A DNA stretch of 64,000 bases from Heterocephalus glaber (taxonomy: Eukaryota; Chordata; Mammalia; Rodentia; Bathyergidae). Shown here in pieces: positions 24,811-36,699 of this stretch (its first letter is position 1; each line of letters opens with the position of its first letter). The DNA lies in the NCBI RefSeq assembly GCF_000247695.1, contig NW_004624734.1, positions 15,679,894-15,743,893 of the forward strand, in the 5' to 3' direction. The notes under the pieces were generated by a model. It had not been told where the DNA came from and ran no database searches. It saw only the letters and a list, made by a program, of their open reading frames with translations. The translations under genes and the position numbers were made by a program.

Positions 24811-25627
24811 ATGAGTGTTAAACGTAGTGTATACATTATTGGCTTGAAAAACAAAAACGTCTAAATATACAGGAAAAAATATTGAAGAATAATTTGTTCA
24901 AATCACCAAAAATGAGCAAAAAATAAAAGATGAGAATAAACAGTATGAAAAAATAGAAAGTAAAATAAAAATATTAATATGCTAACTTTTCAGAAATAGG
25001 AATCTGCTAAATTCCTCCATTAAAGAGAGATAGATTACTTTTAATGCATTTTTTTCTGAAGAAAAATAAGAAATAATAAAAGTTGAAAATAAATACACAT
25101 CAATATGTGTTTATATTTCTATAGGCTGACAGACAACAAATAGGCATGTATGCATGCAGGTACTTGTGCATGCATACATACAGCCTTTACCAGAACTAAT
25201 TTGATTTATAGTTAAAATATTTGATCTATAGTTAACTAATTTGATCTATAGTTATGTATGTTAAAAAATATAGTGCATAAGCAAAGTTATTATAAAGAAT
25301 AAATTTTGTGATTAATATTCAGGGACATATAAAGTGACTTTCTTCAACTTCTGTGTTTATCTATGTTCATGAATTTGTGTAAGCATGTTTATCTGAACAT
25401 AATAATGTGTGTAAAATGACCTATCAGACTTCAGAAGGGTATCAGGTCAGAGGATAGCCATGCGGCAAAAGATTAAACCACTCTCAAAATCATCTTCCTC
25501 CTCTTCTCTTACAAAATGAATTTTTTTGCAAGGATATTCCTTCACAGGCACAAACACAAAGCTCTACCACAGAATATTTGGTAAAATCTCAATTTTTTGA
25601 TGCTAAATACTTATGTCAAGGGTAATT

Positions 25628-25658
<31 letters not shown>

Positions 25659-26250
25659 GCATGCACATGTGTGCATGTGGATGTGTGTTCAATGTAATGG
25701 AAATATTCCATTTGTATTGTAGGCTTGAGTTTCTATAATAGAAATAGAATATTTCTGTTACATGGAAAATAAAAGTATAATAAATACCTACCTAACTGGT
25801 TGATTTGTAATATATGCAACAAGCTTTGTAGACTAGCACAAACTAGATACTCTTAACAGTCTCTATTACTATTATTATCTTTCTTTTACCATTATATATC
25901 TATTATATTTTTTTCATGTCTATCTTTGGTATGGTTCCCTCTTCATCACTGTGATTATTAAACTCTCCTCAATTTCCTATGCATTTTAATTTGTCATTTT
26001 ATTTCTGACCTTGCTCTAATATTTCCTGCTTCATAAAACTTTTATCTGAGTACGCTAACCCTTTGCAAATGCAACGTGTTGAATCTGTGCCACGTTTAAT
26101 ATTGATGACTGTATCTCCTATTATTTTCTCAACCACACTCAAAATTTCCATGAGTGTGCAAACTTGTTTTATATCTTTGGTTTTTTTTATTAGTACATCA
26201 AAAATAATGCCACCAGGCACATACTGAACATAGTTCTACTAGTACTGATT
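24810..26250. other. AT-rich DNA with small repeats
   Basis: Holds a 20-bp period tandem (tttgatctatagttaact type, 25198-25256, about 3 copies) and a TG run (25631-25660). No gene seen. Confidence 0.6.
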
Positions 26251-26254
26251 TGGT

Positions 26255-26740
26255 GAATGACCGAGGGGATTGTGGGGGCATTGGTCAGAGGTGTGCATGC
26301 AATGGAAATGCAGACATAAGTGACTTTTGGGGCCACAATCCCAAAACCTTCTGGAAGGTTATAGATGAAAAGATAGCCTACAGGGCCACAAGTTCATGTG
26401 GGATTAAAAACGCATTGCCTTAAGGAATGTATGATCTGGCCATTGTTCTCCCTCTACTCAGATTTATTAGTTAGATTACCCTTCAGGTCAGTCATGGAGC
26501 AGACCATCTTGTCTTTCCCCTGTCCTTCTCCTGTCCCCTACATGCAGTCCTGCACAGGTGTCGTTCTTTTGTCCTTTATCCTTAATTCCTGGTTCTGTCA
26601 ATAAAAACTGACAGAAGCCTCAGTTCAGGTCTGTTTTTTTCCAGAGGCTCTCATGCTGAAGGGTCTCAGTTAAGGCAACCCCTCTGGGTCTTCTTGGAGT
26701 TGAAACTAGACATGGACTTCCAGTAATCTCTCATCCTTTT
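26255..26740 (+). repeat. probable solo LTR
   Basis: LTR-like ordering: a starting TG near 26255, a GC-richer body, 'ggttctgtcaataaaaactg' (polyadenylation signal) near 26590, then a U5-like pyrimidine-rich part ending near 26740. No internal retroviral gene is next to it. The class is unknown and the ends are approximate. Confidence 0.45.
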
Positions 26741-27427
26741 GGCTGAACCAGGATCACGAACTGCAACAGAGAATTAAGATCTTTTTTCCCCCAGAAGTAT
26801 AGATAGAAAGATAAATGAAATTCAGATACATAGATGATAGATAGATACATACACACATACATATATAGATATATAGACATACAGACATATCTCAAAACTG
26901 TAAAGACTATGAATTGGTTTTTCTGACAGTTGTATTTTGTCAGCGGGTAAATGGAAAACGTGACAATTTCCAGGGATTTATAATTCACACTTTCCTTTGT
27001 AAAACACAATCTTCCAAATTGCTATATTTGATGAAAACAAAACATCTATGGAGCTTGCTGATCTGAAAATTTATGCACAAAGGTAATATGGAAAATTTAG
27101 AAAGTCATTCATCTGTCTGGCTGAAAGAGTGTCGAAGTAACTTTCCAGGTTCTTCAGATAAATCTGTCAGATGGAGGGAGCACATAAGTAGCCCGCAGAA
27201 AAATTAGGTTCTACTTGGGTCAAGGTCCATTCCATGACCATACATACAGAACAAAATGGAATAAATTTTTATTACAATTTCCTGAAAGACAGAAAGTCTT
27301 TACATTTTATCCTGTAAGAAACAATATTTTCCAGGCTAAATATTTATATATTTTATTTTCCAAGAATAACTTTATTGCTTACCCTTCATACACAAAGAGA
27401 AAAAACACTAACAATCAAAGGCATTCT

Positions 27428-27518
27428 TGGGCTGGGGGTTTAGCTCAGCGGCATGCCTCCTACCTGGCAAAAGGGTGAGGACCTGAGTTTGATCCTGGGT
27501 ACCAATAATTAAAAAACA
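27428..27518 (+). mobile_element. ID-like SINE
   Basis: Body 'gggctgggggtttagctcag' with B-box 'gagtttgatcctgggtacc' and an A-rich tail. An imperfect flanking duplication is seen: gcattctt at 27421-27428 and gtattctt at about 27522. Confidence 0.85.
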
Positions 27519-28339
27519 AAAAGTATTCTTAAGTATTCTGAGGTTTGAGAGTTGAGCTATAAGCTACAAAAATGGTGAAGTGTGGACACAAAAGACTGGG
27601 TCATTAATATGGTACATATTGTAGGCTCTCAGATAAGTCTGAAATTGTACCTTTGTTTTGCAAAATACGACACAACTAAGAAGAAGTCTTAGAAGTAGCT
27701 CTACCCATGCTCAGCAATCTAGTTTCTTCCCTAAAGGATAGGCACAAACTTGCCATTCTTCACATCAATTAAGAAAAGATGCTTAACGTGCATAAAATAA
27801 ATAGCATCAGGGAATTCAAAGCAAAACAAAACAATGAATAAATGTGATATTGACACCTCATCGTTGCTGTCTTTGTCTAAGAAGAACTGAACTGGATGGA
27901 ATGCTTTTAGTACTATATTATAAACATAAAACAAATGAGTTCTTTTAAAAAGGAGAAATAATTGATACAGTGACAGAAAGTAGTAGCAGCATTTCTAAAG
28001 CAAGAGTTTATCTGATCACTTCATGATGCCAACAAGTACAATGGTTCTTTTCCTTTCTGTTCTGAAATTCTGTTTTCCTCCACCTAAGGGAGAATATCCC
28101 TATGTTTGGTTCCGCTGCCAGAAACAAGTAAGGCTACTGGCATCCTCATTCATGTTCAGTGGAACAAAAATATTTTTCCTTAATCATGAGAGAAAAAAAT
28201 TGTTGACCTACCCTCATATTAGATAAGCCTGGGTTGCCTTTCCTTTCTTGAAACAATTACTAAGACCTAATTGGTTTTGGTCATCCAGTTGTCAATTCCT
28301 TCCACAGCCTGTGTCCTCCTCAATAATAACATTCATAGT

Positions 28340-28420
28340 ATGTATTTACAGTGTATAATGATTTTACTTCTATAATATCGAACATAGCACCTGGTACTCA
28401 ATAAATAATCACCAAAATTT
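28340..28420 (+). repeat. MIR 3' end fragment
   Basis: 'agcacctggtactcaataaa' is the standard MIR ending. It is short and old. Confidence 0.5.
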
Positions 28421-28449
28421 AACAAATGAATAAATTAAAGAATGAGTGA

Positions 28450-28535
28450 ATGGACTAGCATATAGATTCAATTGGTAGAGATTTGCCTAGTACAGAAGAG
28501 TCCCTGGGTACAATACCAGTACAAAACAATGTGTG
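28450..28535 (+). repeat. degenerate ID-like SINE
   Basis: Traces of the tRNA-related body ('caattggtagagatttgcc') and B-box ('ccctgggtacaataccagta'). Decayed, with only a short A-rich end. Confidence 0.6.
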
Positions 28536-28595
28536 GATGAATACATGAAAGGTTATAAAGGAAATGCATAGCACCAACAATGACAGATGCCTTTA

Positions 28596-28760
28596 ATTTG
28601 TATGTTTGTGTCACCTCCAAAGTCCATACTGGAACTTAATCCTCAGAACACAAACATTAAATTTGGTGTTTATGAGGTAATTAAGACCTGACAGCCCTCA
28701 TTGATGGTATTAGAAACCCGTAAAGGAGGTTGAAGGAAGCACAAGCTATAGAGAAAACCT
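28596..28760 (+). repeat. MaLR-type LTR fragment
   Basis: 'tttgtgtcacctccaaagtc', 'tggaacttaatcctcagaac' and 'gaggtaattaagacctgaca' follow the MLT1 pattern (gttggaacttaatcc... gaggtgattaggtcatgagg). Truncated. Confidence 0.65.
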
Positions 28761-29289
28761 GGATATTATTAGGGAGTAGCTAAGGGGTTGTTATCAGAAG
28801 GATGATGGACATAGGAATACTAAAGACCATTCTGATGATGTTGCAGATGAAAATGAGGTTAGAATGGATTGGAAAGTAGAGAAAAGGTCATCCTTGTTAT
28901 GATGTTGCAAAGAACTTGATGAATTATATTTGTACAATCTGAGTGCTCTGTGAAAGGCAGAATTTAACTTCATGATTAGGATATTTGATAAAAAATATCT
29001 CAGGATCAATAAAGGTACAATGAAATTCTCTTGATTGCTTATTGTAATAAAATGCAAGAATAGAGACCTGGATTAGAGAAGCAGAACTTAAAATTTTGGA
29101 AAGTTTTCATCCTGTCTAGGCTGTAAAGAAAAAAATACATGTGGGCAAGTGAATGTTTGGTCAGGAAATCAATATAGATATTTTAGAAAGCCAGATGTAA
29201 TTAGTCAAAACAAAAGAAGAATGATCTTGAAGGATTTTTGTAGAACTGTGAGGTTTACACACCAGTCTAGGCCTAGAATTCCATGGAAT

Positions 29290-29714
29290 TGATAGAAGAA
29301 TTTTCTTATGGGAGGGGCACAGTGCCCCCATGGGAGCTGGGGGCTTACTGCCCAGTTGCTTATCTTGTGCTGCACCCCTTGGCCTTCCCAGCTATAGTTC
29401 AAGTACACATTGATGTATCTTGGGCTACTATTATGGAAAGCAGAGTGGGCAATCTTGGGCAGTGATCACATGTGCTAATTAGGCATTCAGAGTACATGCA
29501 CTGTGGAGGTATGACTGCCGCCATCTAGATTACACAGGATGCCTCAACGAGGCCCAGGTCGAGACTTGATGCAGAGGCCATGATGCTTCAGAGTCCACAC
29601 TCAGATAATATTCAGTATAATTATGGAATAGGGGCCACTACAGAGAGCTACTATTGGGTAATTTCCAGTAGAGCCACAGAGGTAGAGAAATCCTGGAGAA
29701 GCTGTAGGCATTGT
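29290..29714. repeat. unassigned GC-richer repeat-like block
   Basis: A block clearly less AT-rich than its neighbours, with text such as 'cagtagagccacagaggtag' that recalls MaLR internal sequence. The match is loose. Confidence 0.25.
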
Positions 29715-30100
29715 TAGGGTTTTCTAGAACTGTCTATGGGGAATTTATTAGATAGGCTTACAGGATCAGAGGCAGGAGAGTCCACACTGACTGTCTGTGT
29801 GCTGGAGAGACAGGAAATCTAGTAGCTTCTCAATTCAAGAAGCTGGACACTGTGGAACACGAGGTATCACAGATACAGGACCCTGGACAGCTGATGGTAG
29901 GAGTCTGCTATAAGGCTGAAGAAATTTGAGTCTGATATCCAACAGGCCACAGCAGCAAAAGACACAAGGCTAGGTGAATGGAGCTTCCAAACATGTTGTG
30001 TAGAGAAGTTTATTGGGACTCCTGTTTGTAGAATTCAGAGGAGACTGCATCTGGCAAGGGCTTCATGTTGGCTCCCCTTGTAGTAGAAAATGGAAAGGCA
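29715..30100. repeat. unnamed interspersed repeat, copy B
   Basis: Partner of 23030-23480: 'attagataggcttacaggat', 'tggagagacaggaaatctag' and 'agtagcttctcaattcaaga' occur in the same order. Copy B keeps the middle better. Confidence 0.6.
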
Positions 30101-30259
30101 AGCAGATAGATACAAAATAGCAATAACATAAAGAGTGGATGTATTTTGTAACAACCTTGTCCCAGGAAACTGAGTCCAGCCCATTTGAGAAAGATAATCC
30201 CTTTTAAGGAATTTAATTTTTAAAGGAGGTCCACTTTGCCGCACTTACATTGGTGACCA

Positions 30260-31330
30260 AATTTTACCTGGAGTTTTAGAGGGGTCAAAACACACTCTAA
30301 CAATAGCGTGTGCTTATAAATTACCCAGTATACAATATTTTCTCAAAGAAGAACAAAGCAGACTAAGACTACACTCTAGGGAAAGAAGTAAGAGATCTAA
30401 TTTATTTGGCTTCAAAAATGTCACTGTTTCCTCAACATTTTGCACACTATATTCAGCAAAGATTTATTATATACTAATTAGGACTAAAGAAACACATCAC
30501 AATGAATTGTGTTAATAAATATTATGGCAATATATAGTTTTTGAAAGATCATTGGGTTGAATGGAAAAACATAATTCAGCTTCCACTGAAAGGAATATGG
30601 CCAAAATACAATTCCATTTTTAGTGGTTATTAATTTCAGTCAGCTTTTTGTTTAATTACCATTTATTCTTGTTCCTAGGCTTTATTCTTAGTTTCTATTT
30701 GTAATTATGTTTTCATCCCTAGTCTATCTTAAGGGAAACAGAGACAGTCTTAGAGTTCTTCTGAAGTTATCTTAATAGAATATTTCTATAAAGTAGCTAC
30801 CAATATCTTGTTGGCCCAAGCATTTCAATCCAATTTGTTCAGAGCAGTTGAACTTGAGGTGATTTTCCTGTGACACTGCACATTTCCATTTGAGAGACAT
30901 TTGGTAGTGTTTAGAGACAAGTTTGGTGTTTCTAAGTTGGGTGATGAGAATCCCACTGGCATCTAGTTGCTAGAGGCTAAGGATGAGACAAAATATATAC
31001 TACTCAAGATAGGTCCTTACTACAAAAAACATTTTCTGGTTCCAAATACCAATAGGTCAAAGTTGTGAAATCTTTCATGTTATGATAGTAATACACTTTT
31101 ATTCATTTTAAGTTAAGTACATAAGTGGATGAAGTTGGATAGAGTGAAATAAAGACAAGAAAGGATATTTTGTTGCTAACTAGGAAAGGTTATTGTGTTA
31201 AATGTATTGTCCATTGGAATAAAGGACTTTTGTTATTTTTTGTTAGAGAGAAATATCAGAGATATATTCCAATGAAAATTTTCATAAGAATTAGTCTTTT
31301 ATTATTTTTAGTTCTGTAGCATTATTGCTT
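30260..31330. other. AT-rich DNA, nothing assigned
   Basis: No gene or nameable repeat seen. Confidence 0.45.
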
Positions 31331-31334
31331 TATA

Positions 31335-31735
31335 CTGAGGTGTGTTTCCCCAAAAGTCATATATTGAAGTCCTAGCCCCTGGTATCTCAGAATGTGCCCT
31401 TATTTCAAGAAGGAGTGTTCTTAGATGTAATCAAGTTAAAATGAGGTTGTTAGGTTTAGGCTGTAATTAAATATGACTTTCCCTTCTAAATAAAGGAAAT
31501 TTAGACTTCCACACACAGAGGAAAAATAATGTGAACAGACAGAGAAAAGACAATTATCCAAGTGCCAAGAAAAGAGACCTAGAACAACTGTTTCTCTAAC
31601 AGCCCTAGGAAGAAACAAACCTATTCTAAAGTTGGATTTCTAGCCTGAAGATTTGTGATATAATAGATTTCTCATGTGTAAGTCACCCAATTTGTAGTGC
31701 TCTGTTCTTGCAGCCCTAGCAACCAAATATTATTA
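31335..31735 (+). repeat. old LTR (MaLR-like)
   Basis: A full-looking ancient LTR: 'catatattgaagtcctagcc', 'tatctcagaatgtgccctta', 'tcaagttaaaatgaggttgt', 'gacctagaacaactg', 'ttggatttctagcctgaag', 'agtcacccaatttgtagtgc' and 'gcagccctagcaacc'. I know this order from mammalian LTR repeats. The exact family name was not checked. Confidence 0.75.
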
Positions 31736-32099
31736 AGGTAATTCTTTACATGAAAGACTTTCAAGTTTAGGATTCTTTTGATGAAATGAGAATACTCTTA
31801 GTGAAGGACCACATACCATTATCAGTAATTAATATCTCTGTTAAATGTACTCCATTTGATTCTGTTTAATGTGGTTACTAAGTGGAAGGGAATGGATTTT
31901 TTGATTATAAAGAAAGGAAATACCTGAGAGCTGTTAGAGGAAGAGATCAGATAGAGGAAGACTAAAAGGGATACCAGCAAGAGAAAGCGAACAGAGAGAA
32001 GGTGGCCCTCAGGGGCAGATGAATAGCAGTGCCAAAGGAAAACTTGAGCCATCTCAGATGTACCTGCCCTTGAGCAGCACTGAGGTACAAAGAGAAGAA

Positions 32100-32220
32100 C
32101 ATGAGGTTCAGAGTTAAAACCAAGTTTCAATCCACATTGTGCCTCATATTTTATCTGTAAATGCACATGAAGTTTCTTAACCTTTTTGATTTTCATGTTA
32201 AATGGAAATAATGTTCTTTG
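32100..32220 (+). repeat. MIR SINE fragment
   Basis: 'ttcagagttaaaaccaagtt', 'tttcttaacctttttgattt' and 'ttaaatggaaataatgttc' correspond to the MIR 5' and core parts. The 143-residue minus-strand frame at 31822-32253 overlaps it and is not a gene. Confidence 0.6.
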
Positions 32221-32579
32221 ATGCAGAGCCCAGAACTTTTCCATGAAACACAAATTGAAGGACTTACAGTACTTTCAGAAACCAATGAAAATACAATGAT
32301 TTTTGACAAGAAAAATGGATTCTAGTGTATAATGTTGTATTAACATACTGTCTTCATACAAATTTAAGCACAAATTATACTTTTTAATAGGTTTTCATGA
32401 ACAAAAGTCCCATATAAGTTATCATGCTGCCCGGATTTGGTAGGGCATGACTGAGAATAACCTTCAATAAGATACTATGCCTTGTATTTGGTACACATTA
32501 CAGGGTAGATCTTACTTCTTCATCCTACTACTCTCTATATACCTCATACTCTTTTTGTATCTGTTCTGGCTATAATATT

Positions 32580-32790
32580 CCCTTTACCATGTTTCAGGAA
32601 ATATTCACTGTAGTTTACATATATGGATTCTTTAAGTTTTCATAATGTCTCTATAAGTATTAACATTATTTCCTATCCACAGGTAAGAAAATTAATCATG
32701 GACAATTTCAGTAATTTACCCAAAGTCACATGGTGAGTAGTAAGGCTGGACTTTGAGATGGGAAATCAAAGTCTAAGCAGTACAGAGACC
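32580..32790 (+). repeat. MIR SINE fragment
   Basis: 'cataatgtctctataagta', 'cctatccacaggtaagaaaa', 'taatttacccaaagtcacat', 'gtagtaaggctggac' follow the MIR core. Confidence 0.65.
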
Positions 32791-33584
32791 TTTTCCAATG
32801 AGATTTGCTGTTACTCCATCCCCACTGCCATTTTCCCATTGGAAATATTTCATTGTCCAAATTCAGCTTCCTATTTCACATGCAGGTGCTCCTGGCATAT
32901 ATGGATCACTTCTGCTTAAATTATTCAGACTTACTCATAACTCAGACCTTGTTAAAATGTCATGAAATGACCATACAGCACAATTGCAGAGCATACATGA
33001 TCTGTCATTGTTTTTATACTGTAAACACAAAATATGATCCAACATCTGAATTGCATCACTTTTCTACCTTCTGCTTTGGTTGTTGCTAACATCACCTGGA
33101 CTCACTCCATCAGTGTACACACAGCCAAGGCCCTGGTGGACCTATGACTTGCTGAATATCTGGTCTGTCCTATCGCAAGATCAACTGTGAGGCCAAACAA
33201 CAGTATCACAGATCAGACATCACTGTATGAAACTGTTTCATTGCCAAAGAATTTCATGTTTGCACTTGCCATTGAGGCAACTGGAGAATGGAATTTCAAT
33301 TAAGTCATGAATTTAAAATGGGGCTCCTTAATTAATATTCCCCTATTTGAGCACAATTTCCAGAGTAACAAAGTACATTAATATCTGGTAGTTTGCTTTC
33401 TGATGGGAAAAAGAAAGTTTTGAATTGGTTTGATTTTAGATTTAAACATGACTAAGGTTAGTTGTAACACCGAGGTGTTATTTAAAAGTCAAGTGACTGA
33501 GAATTCATTATATGCCATAATCTATGATACAGAATTTGAATAGATGCAACCCACATCCTTTTTTATAGAAAGTTAAAAAAGCAG

Positions 33585-33745
33585 ATTATAGCTTACATGA
33601 GGATACGAAGCCACAAACTGAGGTAAGCAATTTCTCAAGCTGCTCAGACACTTCTGAGACAGCAGAGTCTGGATTTGCTCCCAGCTGCTGAGATCTCAAA
33701 TCCTATACTCTTCAGTGTTAAACACCACATTGCTTATAGAGTACC
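33585..33745 (+). repeat. MIR SINE fragment
   Basis: 'ccacaaactgaggtaagcaa', 'gagtctggatttgctcccag', 'ctatactcttcagtgttaaa' and 'caccacattgctt' match the MIR core and tail. It ends about 55 bases before a strong candidate splice acceptor. Confidence 0.6.
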
Positions 33746-33801
33746 ATAGGGTTCCCTTTCACCTTTCCCTCTTTCCTTCTTATTTTTTTCTTCTTTTTCA
33801 G

Positions 33802-33851
33802 AGAAAATGACTTAAAATTGTAAAGTTTCTCGAATACGATTCTTGAAAGAA
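33802..33851 (+). other. candidate non-coding (5' UTR) exon
   Basis: A near-ideal acceptor (a run of more than 30 pyrimidine-rich bases ending 'ttctttttcag') precedes 33802 and a good donor (AA|GTAAGTG) follows 33851. All three frames contain stops within the 50 nt. As an exon it would be untranslated; it includes a two-codon upstream ORF (ATG ACT TAA). Joined to 35772 it would place GAA directly before that exon's ATG, giving G at -3 and G at +4, a good start context. Inferred from splice signals alone. Confidence 0.35.
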
Positions 33852-35771
33852 GTAAGTGTGCTTATTCTGAAACTGAAAATGGTAACAGTCAAGCAACTGA
33901 AGGAGACAGGAACCTGGTTTGCTAAGTTAGTGACTGAAATGAATGATTGATTGGGAATTGTTTAGAAGCTTCAGGTAAACAAGTCAACCATGAGCCTAGG
34001 AAACCTGGAATACCTGGTAATCATTTGTCCTTTTCTTTTAAAGTGATGGCTTTTAATATTTATTTATGATATTCCATATATAGAGCAATGTTATAACCTC
34101 CTGTATAAAAGGATAATTCTATTAAGTCTAAATATGTATTAAGTTTTGAACACAGTTCCATTAAATTACCTGTGTATTGTATCAAATGAAATAAAAAAGA
34201 CTAGGAGTGAGCTAGATAAGTATATTTCACAGAGAAGAGATCACTAGGAAAAATAACTTACCTACATGTAAACTGACTAATTTATAGTTTTAATTTATTT
34301 GAACAACTGTCTCTTGTCATTTCTGTAATAATCTTGCTGGAGGCTGCATCTTAAACCCATCTGAACTATGGATTACAACATCTTACCTTCCAAAACTGTT
34401 CTTTTGGAAAGAGGCTAGCTAAATACATTTCATGATGGCATATTTAGGACAGTCACAGCATGAATTCTGATAAAATATAGTAACTAAATCATAAGAAGTA
34501 TTGGAGAAATCTATGCCTCCTCTCCTCTAGCCAGTACTCAAATTTTATGCTCTGAATATAAAAGTAAAGAAATTAAGCTTTCAGAAATGTAAATGCTCAT
34601 TAGTGTATGCTTTCTACTTTTCCAGGATATGATTTTCTTCCTCTAAATGAAGTGGAAAGCAGGATGTAATGTTTTAGGTCGATTCACATAGAATTTGTCG
34701 ATTTGGATTTATGAAATGTATAAAATTTTCTAACATTCACAGTTGGGCTACTGCACTAGAATGTTCATTTTTTTTAAATAAAAAAGAACACTTGTTTGCA
34801 TTTTTGTACCTCTTTAACTCACATACTGGCCTTTGCTTATTGCCTAACATATGTAATAAAGATTAAACATGGAAGCGCCCCAGTTATAGTCTCTGATAAG
34901 GCAGTTCATGCACTGTTTAAATGCATAATGTGAAAGGAGAGAAAAGAGGAGGAAGAGAAGAAGCTGTCTTTCATTTTTATACAAATTTAAAGCAGTAAGA
35001 TATTCAGGTCAATTGACCTATATCATAGTCACATACATTTTTTGTAGGAAGGAGCAAGATTTTAAAAATTTGTGCAGAATACAAGCACATTTTTCAGTAC
35101 ATTATTATATTTCATTCCAAGAAATATAAAAACATGTTTGATGGAACTAATGATATTCACTCCTTTGAATGAATAACAAGTTAAACCTTTGGCAGAATCA
35201 CCTAGAACACTAGTTTCCTTTTTTCAAAAAACATTTAAACTTTTTCCTGTCTCAAAATTACTATTGACTTTTGTGAGAGAAATTACATTTTCACATTGAT
35301 TAACAGTAGCCACATTTCCCAATTATATGGGTAATAAGTTCAGGAGCAATGACCCAGAAAATGGACAAAAGACCAAGTTCTAAACTAAAGTTAACAGTAT
35401 CTTACTGTTTTTGAAAAGAAAAATAAAAGACTCTGGATCTAATGATGACAGATAAGTGCTGTTAATTAATCAAATCTCCTCAAAATAGAGTTCAGCAGGT
35501 GGAAATAATTACCAGTAAATTGTCTTCTGTTCATTACTCTTTGGAAATATAAATCCAACTACTGCACACATTTTACAGTAATTACAAAAAGCTAAAAACA
35601 AATCAGAATCATGGATGTTGTTACTCTGAAAATATTTGTATTTGGTTTCAGACACAATACACACTGCATAAAATAACAATTTCCCATTTGAATTAAAATA
35701 TTCGTTATTTAAGTTCATGAATTTGCTTTAATAAAGAGTTATTATCATTTTGTTTGATTTAATATGTTTAG

Positions 35772-35868
35772 ATGGCTGCGGTAAAACAGAAAAAAAAGAG
35801 CTTTCACTCTGAAAAGATCAACAATGTGGATCCTGAGAAGGCAATCCATATTTTGAAGTATAGATATG
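35772..35868 (+). CDS. candidate first coding exon of an unidentified gene
   Basis: The acceptor 'tgatttaatatgtttag' ends at 35771 and a good donor (ATG|GTGAGA) starts at 35869. Only one frame is open over the 97 nt. It begins with ATG and gives 32 residues plus one base: MAAVKQKKKSFHSEK, then INNVDPEKAIHILKYRY. The start is lysine-rich and hydrophilic, with no signal peptide. The other two frames stop early. The single leftover G is completed by the first two bases of the candidate exon at 59448. I do not recognise the protein. Alternatives are a decayed exon or chance splice signals. Confidence 0.35.
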
Positions 35869-36279
35869 GTGAGAAATATGGAATACTTTATTCATCTTAG
35901 AACTATGACTTTATTTGAAAATTCTCTTAATACATGCATATGTAGACTAGATATGTGAATTTTTTATAAGATTAAAAACTTCCAATGCTAGAGCTGACTG
36001 TATGCTTTTGAGATTCTCACTTATGAAAAGATAATAATGCTAATAATCCTCTAATTCATAAATTATCAATGCATCTAGGGACCTAGCATTATCATTGATA
36101 TTTAATATGTGCTGAACAAAAATATTTTTGTTTTATTATTGTTTACACATTATTTTCATGGCATGTAATTGCATTAACTTTATACAATTTACCATTTTGA
36201 TAAATTAGTAACTTCATTTTGAAGCACTGAAATATTTAGAATGAGATTATAAGATAGCATTTTTTAAATTTAAATTTTT

Positions 36280-36490
36280 TGCTTTTTTTCTCTTTTTCAT
36301 TTTTATTCTTTCATTAGAACATGTTTGAGGTATATGATCATTATATTTCTCATAGTGAGTTGGTAAATGTGCCTTACACATTTTAATTCTCTTTTATCCT
36401 TTCCTCCTCCTCTCCTTTCTCCACCCCACATCTCTTGGTCTCCTTCCTTTTTACAAAACATTTATCTACATTTTTCCTGTTATCTGTGTT
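36280..36490 (-). repeat. LINE-1 3' tail fragment
   Basis: Antisense counterpart of the LINE-1 tail seen at 2915-2985 and 59640-59770: on the minus strand 'ataatgatcatatacctc' is followed by an AATAAAA-like end, and the polypyrimidine block (36400-36450 on plus) is the mirror of the polypurine tract. Confidence 0.55.
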
Positions 36491-36699
36491 TCTTTTGCCC
36501 TTTTTTTCCCAAGGAAATGCACCTGACATATCAAAGGTACATAGAAATACATGAAAGCAAACACACATGTGTATATACGTGGATGGGCTTGTATTTATAC
36601 ATTTACATGTATTTGTATTACACACTTGCATTACACACAAATACACAAACGCACACATATATACCATAGGAAGACAGTGATGAAGTTGTCTTTCTTATG

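Noticed and set aside
31822..32253. 143-residue minus-strand open frame
   Set aside because: Overlaps a MIR fragment on the other strand, with no domain, splice context or recognisable composition.
34624..34664. Exon-like segment (YDFLPLNEVESR)
   Set aside because: Weak donor (GTAATG) and a phase that does not fit the next candidate exon.
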